A stretch of 64,000 nucleotides of DNA from Echinarachnius parma (GCA_037951105.1 JBAMJV010000861.1:1-64000), one strand, 5' to 3'; positions 47,253-59,516 are shown, counted from the stretch's first letter. Notes: generated from the letters alone by a model not told the origin. Program-made: numbers and translations.

Positions 47253-48352
47253 AAGAGGAGGGGAACACCCGGATGGAATATTAGATGTTATCATGTGCAA
47301 AATTGGATACAGAAACAAATCATGTGTAATTTGATTGTACAGAGAGAAAGCAGCAATAATTTGAAACCTTCAACAAATGGTTCAGCTCAATCTAAAGCAG
47401 TCTCCCACATGTATAGTGTCAAAAATTAATGCTAGTGAATTTTGACGATATCAAATGTTGGCAAGATTATGACCTGATACTGTGCATATTAATATTTTAA
47501 TAGCTCTTTTTAACATAAACTGTCATCAGAGTGGAGTGGTTTTTTGTGAAAATGATTTGACATGATGAAATTGTGATCTACTTTCAAACTGTCGTGTAAA
47601 TAATTGGTTTACATGAAAATAAATGAAACTTAATGTGATAATCAAATGTGTCAATTTAATTTCTTGAAATTAAATGAATGAGTAAGTTTGATTTATCGAA
47701 ATGAAATAAATAAGTAATTGTAAAATAATTAAATTCAATAATTTAGACAAATAATTAAAGTATCTTGATCTGAACAAAACTATGTATGCCTATGGCATAG
47801 TTGTGTTTGATCATTCCAGATTAATTTGATCTATCCCTTTCCAGGCGAAAATTGATTTTGGCAAGTTGCTCACAAACAAATAAAAAGTCCAATGAAATTA
47901 TGATATGATAATACAAACTAAAAGAAATATAAATAAATTTGCATTCACCGAGATTAAAAACAACCATGTACATAATGGCTCAAATTCTCATCAGTGGCAC
48001 AACTTTAGTCCATACTATACAGACAGAAATTACCAGGAACTTTCCACGTGTGAAATTTGACTAGCACTTATCTTCATTATCAATGCAAATCCCTCTGTTA
48101 AAGCACCCAGACAAAGCTATGTCTCTTGAAATTTCAGTCATATTATAACCGGTCCCGGCCTATATTGCGTCCTGGATCATTCCGGATGTTGTATTTATTT
48201 GTCCCAATGCCTAAACAGAAATAGAGGGAGTTGATTGTGTAAATGAAAAGAAACTTATGTATCTTTTAGTCCGGAATAAATTTGTGCCACTAATGAGAAT
48301 TCAGGCCACAGAGGGAAAAAATAACATTAATATTTTAAAAATGCATCTAGTC

Positions 48353-48510
48353 TACACTGGAACCTCTTTATAACAAACTCTGATATATCGAGGTACCTGA
48401 TATAACGAGGCTATTTCACAGGTTCTATGGATTTTATTATTTTTAAGCCCTGATATAATAAGGTAAATTCAATAGGCTCGAGGTGCTCGTTATAATAAGG
48501 TTTCACTGTA
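48353..48510. mobile_element. Mariner-like MITE, 158 bp
   Basis: TACACTGGAACCTCTTTATA and CTCGTTATAATAAGG with TTTCACTGTA form TA-bounded inverted repeats; inner TATAACGAGG motifs are typical of Tc1/mariner-derived MITEs. Confidence 0.8.
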
Positions 48511-49416
48511 CAATATGTATCATGAAATGGAACAGCTAAAGGAAAAACAGACCTCCACCCCTGCATTGAGCATCACATTTATGCAAATCAAATTATTATT
48601 CTGTGAATATAAAAAATACGACAATACATGCAATGATTTGAAAAGTTCATCAGCTATATAGGAGGGGAGAGATCACCCTGTAACTATAAATATACATGTC
48701 CCTTGCCCTTATGTATGTATATATGTATGTATATATTATGTTGATGCCAAGCTACACATCAGTGGCGGGAGTCCCAATGTGAGAGCAGGCACCAGACATA
48801 GTAGGAGTGAGTTTTGTTTATTTTGTATTGTATTATGATTATCTCAGAAGACAAAGGTATACCATGTATTATGGGGGAACCGTATTATGTATTTGCACTA
48901 ACATGCACAAAATAAGCCCACGAAATGTTTGCACTAATTTGTTTAAGAATTAGTTTATAAAGAAGAAGGAAACAAAAAATGCATATTGCGATTATTCATT
49001 AGTAGCTTTAAAATAGTGTTTATTTATGAATATATTTGTTTTGTTTGATTTCGCTTTATTATTATACTATTATAATTACGTGTTGTAAGAGGATCGTTTT
49101 GACCATAAGAGGCCCACTTCCACATATGTGGCGGGAGTCCCTGTGAGAGGTGCATGGGCTTTGTTATTGAAATAAGGAAATTTTTTATATTTTTGTATAT
49201 AAAAGTAATATTCATAATAAGGTAGGAGAAAAGAAAAAAATGAAATATCGCAATATTTGTAGCGGTGCCATAGAAATAATTTGTTGATGATATATAAAAT
49301 TGTATATTTAAAAAATATGTGAAGATGAAATCAATAGAAAAGCAATTGGCAACAATATTCAGATTTGACTGATTGCCACCAAACTAAACAACAACAACCT
49401 TACTCAGGACCCCACC

Positions 49417-49809
49417 CCCCCCCCCCCCCCCCGGCCCCCACTCGATCCTCCTCCCACCCACCTTCAAGAATGATTATAAATCTCCAACTAAGTTCCAGAA
49501 ACATGAACATTTTACCCTTGATGGAAAATACAAGACACGGAGGGGGGGGTGGGGGGGGGGGGGATGCAAGTCATTGGGGGGCACACCTTTTGTATTTCTT
49601 GATTTTTCACAGGTTACCTTTTATTGTAGTTTTTTCAAAATTATTGGGCAGCCCCCCCCCCCCCCCCCCCCCGCCCCCTGCTATATGTTTCATTATTAAA
49701 AAAAAACCTGTAGTGTGAGCTTATTGAGATCGAGCATAATTATTAGCACAAATTATGAAAACTACTTCATCTTCCCCTTAATCACATGCCCCCCCCCCCC
49801 CCCCCCCCC
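49417..49809. repeat. Cluster of four long C or G runs
   Basis: C runs at about 49417-49432, 49652-49672 and 49789-49809 and a G run at 49541-49563, all within 400 bp. Confidence 0.9.
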
Positions 49810-50034
49810 TTCTCCCTACCGGTACCTATCAACGTTACCGTAAAACTAGAACTAGAACTAGAACCCACCAGTTTGTTTGTGTGTAGCACATGGTCCGTGG
49901 GGGTTGCACTTCCGTGGTGCGCGTGTACTGCGGTAATGGTGACATAAATGATTTCGGTGATCTTAATACTTAGAAAAACAGATCGGAATCGGAGTATATG
50001 GGAATCAGCGGAAAATAGTGTCAATATTTATGTA

Positions 50035-50173
50035 CACGGAAATATGTATACGATTGCTAGCATGCTGGACAGCCTGCGATACCAGTCGAGCGACCCAGCG
50101 AGGCCGCGCGCTGGGGCCGGGGATCCGGAGCCCACACGAAGACTTTCGCTGACCTTCGTCTTACCGATGCATG
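50035..50173 (+). other. Possible first exon of unknown identity upstream of OCIAD1
   Basis: A G+C-rich, CpG-rich stretch reads MLDSLRYQSSDPARPRAGA and ends CTTACCGATGCATG before GTGAGC, a good donor. It could be a coding first exon of an unrecognised gene or a non-coding 5' exon of OCIAD1; a possible acceptor CAGCCTTCAG lies near 50599-50608. I do not recognise the peptide. Confidence 0.3.
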
Positions 50174-50645
50174 GTGAGCGAGCTGAGCTGAGCTGAATTT
50201 TCGAGCCGTATCTAATTTCTACACGTTTAGGCCTGCTTTTTTATTGTTGATTCGAGGGGAACTATAGTATTTCCAGATCAGCATACTATTTCGGGTTCAT
50301 TCCATCACCAGATATAGATGCAGAGTTGCCGAGTTTTAATTATAGTTTGAGGCGTGAAGCCTGCCCTTGTTGTGACTGTGTTGAGCCGCGCTGTTGAGGC
50401 TTGAGCCTTGAACTTGAAGGTCTGATTGTAGACATAGTCATAGAGACGCTGTCACTGACTTTCTTAGAATTATATTGAACTTTGATTCCCCTCATCTTCA
50501 TCGCTTTACTTTCATTAAACCCGAGAATTGAGAATTGAGGTTGTCGGCTTGATTTTCGAAGTTCGAAAAGATTAAACAAGTGATCGAGACACCAGTTCAG
50601 CCTTCAGGCTTCACATTAAGGTGAAAGTTGACTAAATCATAAATC

Positions 50646-51416
50646 ATGGCAGCATCTGGAAACCAGGCATTTCAAGAACGAATGAAAGATGGAAAGTACG
50701 CTTTTACAGAAGAGGAACAGAGAGTTTTACAGGAGTGCCGTTCCGAGAGTTTCTGGTACAGAGCCTTTCCCCTCTCCATCGTTGGTGGGGCCTCAACACA
50801 ACTGCTCATCCAGCGAGGCTTCCTGACGCCCCACGCAAGGTTTGGTGCAATGCCCAAGGTGATATTTGGCACAGTGTGTGGATACATCATTGGGAAGATG
50901 CTGTACGTCCAGCAGTGCAGGCAGAAGTTTATGAAGCTTGAGAACTCTCCGTTTGGTGACATGGTGCGACGGGGCCGAGGCGGGATGGCAGGAGCTGGGT
51001 TTGGTGGCATGGACATCCCTGGTATGCCTGGTTACGGCGGTGATTCACCAGCCGACAGCAATCCACAGCGTGGCGCTGCACTACAACAAGACACGCCGTG
51101 GAGAGGAGGCCACGACCAGCAGGTCAACATGGACATTGACACCAGTCAGGTCGGCAACTATGACTCCGACCTTCAACCAAGGGATGACAAACAAGACAAA
51201 CGAGAGATGACGGCGACTTACGGTGAGCTTCGGAACCGCACGAGGGAGAGGAATGCGCAGAATTACACCCAAGTCCTGCCCTGGTCATTACCAGCCCAAG
51301 CAAGCTTCTCCAGCTTCAGATCAGATGGTCGATCAAAGGAGCGACAAATCGCAGAGAGCGCCAGCGCGGGACGACTTTCAGCTGGGATCACGCACCAGGG
51401 ACAGGATGGCCGTTAA
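50646..51416 (+). CDS. OCIAD1: OCIAD1-like OCIA-domain protein, single exon, with a frame break near the C-terminus
   Basis: OCIAD proteins are small endosomal/mitochondrial membrane proteins; OCIAD1 is linked to STAT3 signalling and to mitochondrial complex III assembly. The OCIA domain (about residues 17-105) is clear: FTEEEQRVLQECRSESFWYR, a hydrophobic segment (42-60), LTPHARFGAMPKVIFGTVCG (a second hydrophobic segment, about 72-88) and QKFMKLENSPFGDMVRRG. ATYGELRNRTRERN matches the conserved TYEELRNKNRE. The open frame then runs to 51416 with unfamiliar sequence. The +1 frame up to 51447 ends MAVNQYGDSLEKE, which matches the family end VNKYGDTWDE. A one-base shift between about 51268 and 51400 is therefore likely. 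There are no introns, although vertebrate OCIAD1 has several. Confidence 0.85.
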   Translation: MAASGNQAFQERMKDGKYAFTEEEQRVLQECRSESFWYRAFPLSIVGGASTQLLIQRGFLTPHARFGAMPKVIFGTVCGYIIGKMLYVQQCRQKFMKLENSPFGDMVRRGRGGMAGAGFGGMDIPGMPGYGGDSPADSNPQRGAALQQDTPWRGGHDQQVNMDIDTSQVGNYDSDLQPRDDKQDKREMTATYGELRNRTRERNAQNYTQVLPWSLPAQASFSSFRSDGRSKERQIAESASAGRLSAGITHQGQDGR

Positions 51417-51787
51417 TCAGTACGGGGATTCATTGGAAAAGGAGTGAACTTTTTTTGGACAAATGGTTCTTGAATGCTTTGAAAATGTATTGATTTCAGC
51501 TTGAAATCCATTCAATTATGATGTTTTATCAATTCATTCTTGAAATTGAATGTTGTGAATTTATGCAAACCCATTGCCATTGGAGAATATTTGATTTTCA
51601 CATATCATGCATTCTACAAAGAACCCAGTCAGAGTATGTTGGGGGAACAGTCCTGAATGGGTTAATTTAAGGTTTTTAGCTGCATAATTGTGTGGACCTT
51701 TGATTTGGTCAATATAATCAAGATTTTCAAATTGCAAATGACTAAGTAAGCAACACAAATTCTCTTGGTCACTAACGATGGTTTTCT

Positions 51788-51943
51788 GGGCCCCATTTCA
51801 TAAAACTTTTGCAATTGTTGTAAGTTTCCAATTATTTGTAACTAGTAGGTACAGCCAATCAGCATGGATCATTGCCGCTGTTGCCATGGTAGTTACAATA
51901 ATTTACACTTCCAACAATTGCAAAAGTTTTTTGAATCGGGGCT
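51788..51943. mobile_element. MITE with GGGCCCCATTTCATAAAAC termini, about 156 bp
   Basis: GGGCCCCATTTCATAAAACT and TTTGCAATTGTTG are mirrored by CAACAATTGCAAAAGTTTTT and GAATCGGGGCTC. The interior is shared with 42575-42690. Confidence 0.75.
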
Positions 51944-52772
51944 CAGGTTTATGCTAGTTGGCAATCTTGTTGCATACATACATGTAGCTCTATAATAGAC
52001 TTCGGAACTATGCCAGTGCGGTTAATATTGGCCCAGGAAGATTTATACTTCGTTATGTAAAGTTCTGGATATTTTTAGTGTTCTTTTATTATATCAATTG
52101 GGAGACGAGTCCACCATTTCTAAACTTATCTTATCAATGTTTGTATTTTACATTTTAATCTTAAAACCTTTCATATTCTCTATACTGTATGAATTATGTC
52201 TAGCATGAAAAGTGGCCCCGAAATATATATTTTTTTCCACTTACTAGTGATGCATACAACGTGTAGATCATAGTTGGCAACTTGATGACAGACCATATCC
52301 ACCTAAACTGTAATGCCACTGATCTGTAATGTTCTTCATGTTACTTAACCCATTGCCAACGGGAACCTGTTGGGTCCTGTAATTGAATGTGTCCAGTCTA
52401 GTACTAGTCCAGACTTAAACTGAGGGATACTTCAGTTTTGGTTTAGAGGTAACTTTTTAGAGGGTGCTTCAAGAAATAATTAATTTGTGAGGTAATGGAA
52501 AACTAAGTGTATTATTTGGAAGAGCACGTGATTTTAATTTTTAGTGATAATTTTTTTTTTTTTATCAAAATCGGTTCAGAAAGAGCTGACATTTATATCC
52601 GATTGGAATAAATGTGGGTCCCACATTTATTCAACAATTTAAGAAAAAATATATATAAATTATAATGCCTATAGACACTTTAAATAGTTAATAATGATCT
52701 CTCTATTGAATCATTATTTTAACAAAACATCACATTCACTATTTGTTATAAAAGTAATGTTATGTACACTAC

Positions 52773-52932
52773 TACAGTGGTCTCAGCTTAATGAGGTAAC
52801 ATTTAAAGGGCTACTCCTGATAAAAGGGTAGGATTTTACCAATAATGTCTGTTTCTTAAGGAAATTCTCTCCACTTAAGGGTAGAAATTAAAAAGCCTGC
52901 AATGTACCCTAATTAAGTGGAGACTAACTGTA
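52773..52932. mobile_element. Mariner-like MITE, 160 bp
   Basis: TACAGTGGTCTCAGCTTAAT at the left and ATTAAGTGGAGACTAACTGT at the right, bounded by TA. Confidence 0.75.
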
Positions 52933-54260
52933 TTAACAAGTTGCAAAGTTGTGTCTGACATTTTGCATAAATCTTGTATGTTTAGTCTTCCAAGACGTGA
53001 AAAGGCACTCATTCAGTGATGTTGTATCAGAGAGACCTGTCATTGTATGAATAACGTTTAGAAATCTCGTAAAGATTGAAAAGTAGGCTACATTTGATTG
53101 ATTCTGCTTTAACTCAAAAAGTTACAATGTTTAGATCTGTTCTTCCAAAGTTTTTATTAGCCCATTTCTGAAAATGGAAATATATATTTCACTCAGTCTT
53201 ACTTTTTATAAGTCTGTATTCTTTGCATGCATTTTTTTCAGAAATGAATCATTATGCTAAGATGGTAAAAATGGAGATTAAAGATTTATAAGTGGAATCT
53301 CATTTTAACAAGGACTTGAGATCTTTAGGACCATGACAATTACCATTTTATTATTATATCAGGTACCTTGAATTAAAAAACAAAAGTACATTTACATGAT
53401 TAGACCAGTAAAATTACCAATGTTGGTGGTGTCACTTCACCGAGTGTACGCATGATTGTTCACAATTTTGCGGAAAAAGGGGTTCTTTTTTACATACGGT
53501 AAGTTCACGAACAATAAATGTTCACAGAATGGAAAAAGTAATGACAATTGTTCTCAGAGGTGAGATAAAAAGGAACCATTTTGTATGACAAATCACAAAT
53601 GTTTGCATGGGTACATTTTTGTGAAAGGCCACAAAATATATTCTGTCAAGTTTACTAGTTTTGCTAATTTGTGTGAACATACTCAAATTCAACAATTAGG
53701 GTTATTTTTGTCTGCCAATTTGTACCCTTTTTTGTGTTAAAAGGGGGTATAACTCACAAACTGAAAATCTACTTGAAAAGCCACAAAAAGGGTGCATTTT
53801 TTTTACTTTGAGAACAATTACACCTTATGAATAATGAAGTGATGTCACAAGGAAAATTTCTTTTTAAAAGAGGGTTTTGTTATTAATGAGAGATTTTCAT
53901 AACTATGTTCCACTGTTACATGTAGGTTGATTTTGGATAACACTTAACACCCTTATGGCCTTATTATGGGTTGAGCAAATTATATCCTGTAGATGTGAGT
54001 AGGCAAACTTCATATGAATTAAGTTCTCAGAGAATTCTGTATTATTGTCATGAATAAAAAAAATGGTAATTGCGTGTGATGATCTAATGCGCGCATTAAG
54101 TATTCTTTAAAAAGACTCTGAAATCATAACATTATGTCATGAAAGATTTGATATGAATTAAAGTTTAAAACTGATGCTTATTCGATTTGATACAAATTTC
54201 ATGAATATGTGTGTAAATGTATATTGGCCTGAATTCTCATCAGTGGCTCAATATAAGTCC

Positions 54261-54374
54261 AGGGGGGTGTTTCACAAAGATCCTAGAAGTTGAACTTAAC
54301 TCTAAGTTGGACTTAGAAACTATGGAATCACAAGACTTTCATGGACAAAATCTTGCAAGGTTCCCGACACATTT
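54261..54374 (+). repeat. Left part of a GGGGGTGTTTCACAAAG element
   Basis: GGGGGGTGTTTCACAAAGAT matches the end of the foldback at 1238. The matching right end is not seen; a TIR element starts at 54375. Confidence 0.6.
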
Positions 54375-55952
54375 GGGCAATTCCATAAATTCGGACGTAC
54401 ATTTCACACACTTCAATTAGGTACTAAAGGAGAAGTAAATGTAAATCATAAGATTTTATGTGATCAATAGATTGCTTATGATGAGTAGAAAATAATAATA
54501 TGACTTATTCAGATTTTACCACCATAATGACCTTGTACCAATCAAAAAACACTGCATGGTCGGACGTACGCAGAGAAAATGATTTTTCTGACAAGAGGAT
54601 TTCAACTGGAAAACTCTGTGAAGTTTATTGTTTTTGGGGGCCAAATCATCTATTACCATTTGACTAAGAATTGAAATGATGGGAAATATAAAAAAAAAAT
54701 TAATATTTTCCCTTTGAAGCATGGAATATTTACGTTTTATTTTCGTGTCGGACGTACAATGTCGGACGTACAAGACTGCCGTGTCGGACGTACATGTGTT
54801 ATACCAATGCAAATCTACTTGCTGCTGAAATATTTGCTGTAAATAGACACTTTAAGTCATTTTTAGTAACAAATGTTATCTTAAATGGTAGATATAAACA
54901 TGTTATCACTGTACCATTAGATTGTGGCAGTATAATACAAATAAAAACACAATTAATCTTCACTAACATGAATATGCACTGATGGGACTACATGAACTAG
55001 ATTTATAATGTAAATTTGAAGTTTAGGGTTGATTTTTCATCACAAAATGCATGTTTGTTGTTCTTTCCTACTAAGAAAATTGTTAAATGGCCTAAGTGAG
55101 TCAAAATTAAATAATAATTATACAACATGGTCCATCTAAAGTATGTTTTTATGATAAATGTTTTAATGACAGCATGATAGTGTGTAGTATTAGTATGTAA
55201 ATACCCATACAAAAATGTGACTATGGAATGTCCAGCCATATTATGATGATTCGTTAGAATTAGGGATATGAATCACCAAGTAATTAAGAGATATTACATT
55301 TGAATACACTCTTTAATCATACAAATAGGATACAGTGTGAATTTATTTTTTTTAGGCTGGCAAAAACCTATTCATTTCAATGCTGTGTCGGACGTACATG
55401 GTCGGACGTACTCAAAAAGTGTACGTCCGACCACCCATTTTTTCCTTAATTAGTGATGATTGGAATTTTTTTTTTTACTCTCTGTGTAGAGGGGTTAGAA
55501 CTTGCTTTGCATTGACATCCTGCCCTTTATTGGGTTCTTTGTCTTTTCGTGAAATTAAAAATAAGTGTTTTTCCGTGTCGGACGTACATGACAAAAATAG
55601 TCCCGATATTAATTAGCTACAAATCGTAATTAAAAGAGTATTTTTCTAATTTATGTGTGGTAATGGATTCAGAAAGTTATACTGTGTACATCTATCATGG
55701 TCAATTTATTATTCAGTCTATTTTAATTGAAATAGATAAAAAGATCAAATGGTATGTTACAGCAAAGAAAAATCAGCAATTTCAGTATGCCTTGATTTGG
55801 AAGGGTCTCATGACCTTGACCTTGATCAATTTTTGTTTTAATGAATGGTTTTTGACAGTTCACATTATTACCTTCAAATTGATGTAGCATTTGGACCAAT
55901 ATGATGATTTTGAAATTTTGGCCTACTGGTTGACATATTTATGGAATTGCCC
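54375..55952. mobile_element. GGGCAATTCC TIR element, 1,578 bp, with 9 TCGGACGTAC motifs
   Basis: Ends are GGGCAATTCCATAAAT and ATTTATGGAATTGCCC (16 bp, perfect), flanked by ATTT on both sides (possible 4-bp target duplication). TCGGACGTAC occurs at 54391, 54560, 54748, 54762, 54784, 55388, 55402, 55421 (inverted) and 55578. Open frames are short and unconvincing, so it is called a non-autonomous DNA transposon. Confidence 0.85.
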
Positions 55953-56267
55953 ATTTGATGAAAGAGATATATCTGGCAATTATGCATAACATGTGGAGTT
56001 TATCTCACTGGGTAAACAGGGGTAATGGAATGATGATATATAAAGAGGCGGCGGTTTTGTTTGTTTTCAACTCAATTCAATTCTAAAAGGGTTTATCCAA
56101 AATCATGCTCTTGCAGCCAAAGCTAAAGAACATCATCATTCACAAGGTAAAATACATCATACTGGTAAAAAATTGAGTTTAGTCCAAGACTAATATTGAT
56201 CAGTCATTGACATAATCAACCATTATGTGTCTTGCCTAGGCCACAGGCCTGGAGAACCTAGCCTTTA

Positions 56268-56333
56268 AATCTGTTCCCTACGAGTTTATTAAATTGCCAT
56301 AGACTTTGTACACATCGACCCACTCGGTTCCTG
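56268..56333 (+). repeat. Copy of the CGTTCCCTACGAG repeat
   Basis: TGTTCCCTACGAGTTTATT to CACTCGGTTCCTGTAGT resembles 17074-17150. Confidence 0.55.
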
Positions 56334-56745
56334 TAGTTATAATTGGCCTTTCTGACATCATTGTAAAAGTTTTTGCTGATAAAATATGATGACATTCTGG
56401 GTGAAACGAGCCACTGTGTAAAACCCCAATGATGTATAGTGAGAGGATGCATTTCAGTGTTTTCACAATTATCAAGAAGAGGCCTGCAATTAAAACAAAT
56501 CTTACCCTGTAATTAGGGATGTTTCACAGCCTCTTCACATTGACATGCACATCCTGATGCTAAGCTGGTCTAAGTGCTTTTCTAGTCTGTGGTTGTTCAA
56601 ACAGCCTCTCGTTCAAATGCTGCACAGATATACTGTAGTAAAAAATATAAGAAGACATTAATACAAAATAACAAAACATACACAAAATGGCATTTTGCAT
56701 TCATTGCTATAAAAAATGAGCTCTGGTGTATAACTGAGCATACAC
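56328..56745 (+). repeat. Segmental direct repeat, copy A (partner 60857-61268)
   Basis: From CTGTAGTTATAATTGGCC through GATGCTAAGCTGGTCTAAGT to the ATAACTGAGCAT end, it is nearly identical to 60857-61268. Confidence 0.9.
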
Positions 56746-56756
56746 AGATGCCTTAA

Positions 56757-59134
56757 AGGGATAGATCCTCTTTTGCAAGCCAAAATTCAAAAGTTGCGAG
56801 GTTATTGTCTTAAAAGGAAATGTCATTTAACAGCATGCCTGAAAAAATTAGGGCTTGAAATCTCTTTTTCGTGGAGTTATAGACCTAAAACTGATTAAAT
56901 TGTTGGACGACGGTATAATGGGTACATACGTATTTTCGGTAGGTGAGTAAGTTGAAGTTCGTACACAGATTTCACGGAGTGCCAGATCGGCATGCATGAC
57001 CCCTACGTGACCCGCGCTAGCTACGTGACACGCGCATAAGTACTAATGTGTGAGCGTTTACCAAGCAAAATACCCAAACATCGCTTAAACTGACTACATA
57101 ACATGTAATTATGGGCAGGTCCAAGCTAATGTCCCCCTTGATGGTGAAAATTCATCTTCATTTTAGCTTTACAAATTTGGTATCATTTCAAAGCTAAAAG
57201 TCTGAAGTTTAGATTTTTAGTACAGAAATTTGCATAATATGCATATTTAACGAGTAGTGAACATCTAATTTGCATATTTCAAATATTAGCGTGACGTACG
57301 GGACATTGTATTTCTATTTTTAATTTTAATTTTATCAATCAAGCTTTAATTTCATATATGGGGACTAGTAAAACTAAGCACTAGCAATAGTTGACCAAAT
57401 TTTTAAGTGTCAAAATTAATTAATTATGCTAATAAGGGCGTGTCCAAACTGCAATGTCCCGTACGTCACAAAAATGAACACCTTTTTTTATATTTCAGTA
57501 TGAAACACTGAATTTTTTTCTTTCATATTTTGTGAAGTTCTAATTTATCATACTCTTGACTGGCTAGCTAAGTTTTATGAAAACAGCATTTTTCGTTTTG
57601 ATTTTATTAGCTAATTAAGACATGTGACGTACGGGACAAAAGTGTGACGTACGGGACATTTTCAGTGTTAAAGCAATGGCAAGCCAGGTGAAAATTATTT
57701 GTTTTGTGTTTTACCACTGATTATCATAATAATTCTTGCTTAGATACTCTTAAAAATTTCAGAATAAATAGGTCTTACCTTTAGGAGTTACCTCTAAAAG
57801 TAATTACATAATTACCACATCATACTTCGCGTTATAGCTACATACTGATGAAAATGTGTCTGGAGGGGGAAATTTGAAATACCTCATAATTACCTTTAAA
57901 TAATTATCTAAAATACTAGACAGTCAATTTGAGTAGGGAAACTGCATGTCAATGAAGGATATATAGTATTACATTGGTTCAATACACCGAGACCTTCCAA
58001 ACAGGTTCAAAAACTGCAAGAAAGTGCTAAAAAGGCACAAAATATTTTTAGTTTTTCTTCTAAATAGTCCCATGTGTAGGATTTCATGTAAGTTGCCAAA
58101 TTTATTGATGATTCTGTTTAATTTTCTCATATTCAAATCTTTTTTGTCAATATTGAAAGTAATTTACATCAGATAGATGTATCCCACATCTTTTGAAGCC
58201 AAATCAAATATTAATTCTTAATTAGTAATTAGCATAATTAATGCAAATTATCGGATTTCAGAGCTTCAATTTGTTAAAGTCTTATTATAATGTATTGCGG
58301 AAGCTGTTTTTGAGTTTTAAATCATCACAATATTGAATAAATACAATAAGAACAAATATATTGCAAAATGGACCCAAAGATTTAAAAATAAAAGCAGGAA
58401 AATGACAAATAAAACATGAGGGAAAAATGTCCCGTACGTCACATGTCCCGTACGTCACGCGCACACCTATTTTCTTTCATTAATTATCATGGGATAAAAG
58501 GTCATAATTTTTTTTTTTTTTTTTGCAGTGCGTATATTAATGGTTACTAAATGCATATATCAGGAATAAGTTGTTATCTGCCATGTAGATTCAGAGAGTT
58601 TTCACAATACACATTTTTTTTTTTAAGTCATAATTTCTCTGGTCCCGTACGTCACGCTGCATATTTATTAGCATAATTAAATTTTAACGAGCATTTTGCA
58701 TATTTTTTTTTGCATTTTAGGAAGGGACTACAAGTAGCTTTCCAAAGCACCAAAAAGATTCCAGATCATAGCTCCTTCCTTTGAATAATATTCAATTGAA
58801 AGCTGTGAATGTCCCGTACGTCACAAGTCAAATAGCTTGGACCTGCCCTTATATATTCTTTATTTTTGAGATCTTTTTCCGTGACATACGTTAACAAATG
58901 TCGGCTTCACAATACCTTAACGAGAATTAGTACAATACTGTTGTAATATTATGCTAAATCAGTTGAACTCCTTTATTGACCGATATATAGTTTAAATGGA
59001 GGGACGCATTCGTTTTTCATTCGTAGAATCCAAATTAGAGGGCTGTTGATCTGATTTTTTGTTTGCGTGTTACATTGATCCCCATCCGTCAACTGAAAGC
59101 TGTTCAGACGTTTTGTAAAAGTGGACCTGTCCCT
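56757..59134. mobile_element. TTAA-flanked element carrying a nested TIR element
   Basis: TTAA at 56753-56756 and 59135-59138. Ends are AGGGATAGATCCTCTTTTGC and the complement of AGGGACAGGTCCACTTTTAC. About 0.64 kb of its own sequence surrounds the nested element at 57113-58848. Confidence 0.75.
57113..58848 (-). mobile_element. GGGCAGGTCC TIR element, copy 2 (1,736 bp), with 8 GTGACGTACGGGAC motifs
   Basis: The same termini as copy 1 at 35793-37308, in inverted orientation, flanked by TTAT on both sides. It has about 220 bp (57205-57420) that copy 1 lacks, including one more motif. Motifs lie near 57290, 57455, 57625, 57645, 58428, 58443, 58642 and 58810. Confidence 0.92.
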
Positions 59135-59138
59135 TTAA

Positions 59139-59516
59139 AGGGACTTAGTAACATTGTCCAAATCCTCAAAATAAAATTTTAATTCTAGCGGTTCCCTCAT
59201 ACCTTGTTGTATTCGTATTAAGAATAAAATCATGGGACCGATTTTGGTTTTTCAAATTTCCCTTTCGTAACAAATATATGTACGATCGAAGTATTCAGAT
59301 AAGAAAAACTCCCCTGGAGTTTTGAAACCATGTACAAAGTGAGTGCAGAGATTTAGTGAATATCACTTTGCATTTTCGCTCATTACTTGGCCATGCAATG
59401 TCCATTTGACTTGAAATGTTCACACAATACCCTGTGGACATATGAGATAACAACAATATACATTGCATCAACCCTTCATCACTTTTTGCACATGTCAACA
59501 AAGTTACCAGATCCCT
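59139..59516. mobile_element. TTAA-flanked MITE, 378 bp
   Basis: It shares the TTAA at 59135-59138 with the preceding element and ends at TTAA 59517-59520. Ends are AGGGACTTAGTAAC and GTTACCAGATCCCT. It is the inverted relative of 5860-6194. Confidence 0.82.

Larger units (their letters stand above)
44750..50645 (+). other. HSD17B8 3' UTR and intergenic DNA
   Basis: No gene is recognised. It contains three to four MITEs just after the stop, a LINE/SINE tail at 45839, a mariner-like MITE at 48353 and four long G or C runs at 49.4-49.8 kb. About 45.9-48.3 kb is A+T-rich with nothing further recognised apart from the short repeat at 47186. A candidate polyadenylation signal AATAAA is near 47617. 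Confidence 0.6.

Noticed and set aside
50672..51016. 114-codon frame antisense to OCIAD1
   Set aside because: It is a shadow of the conserved sense coding region.
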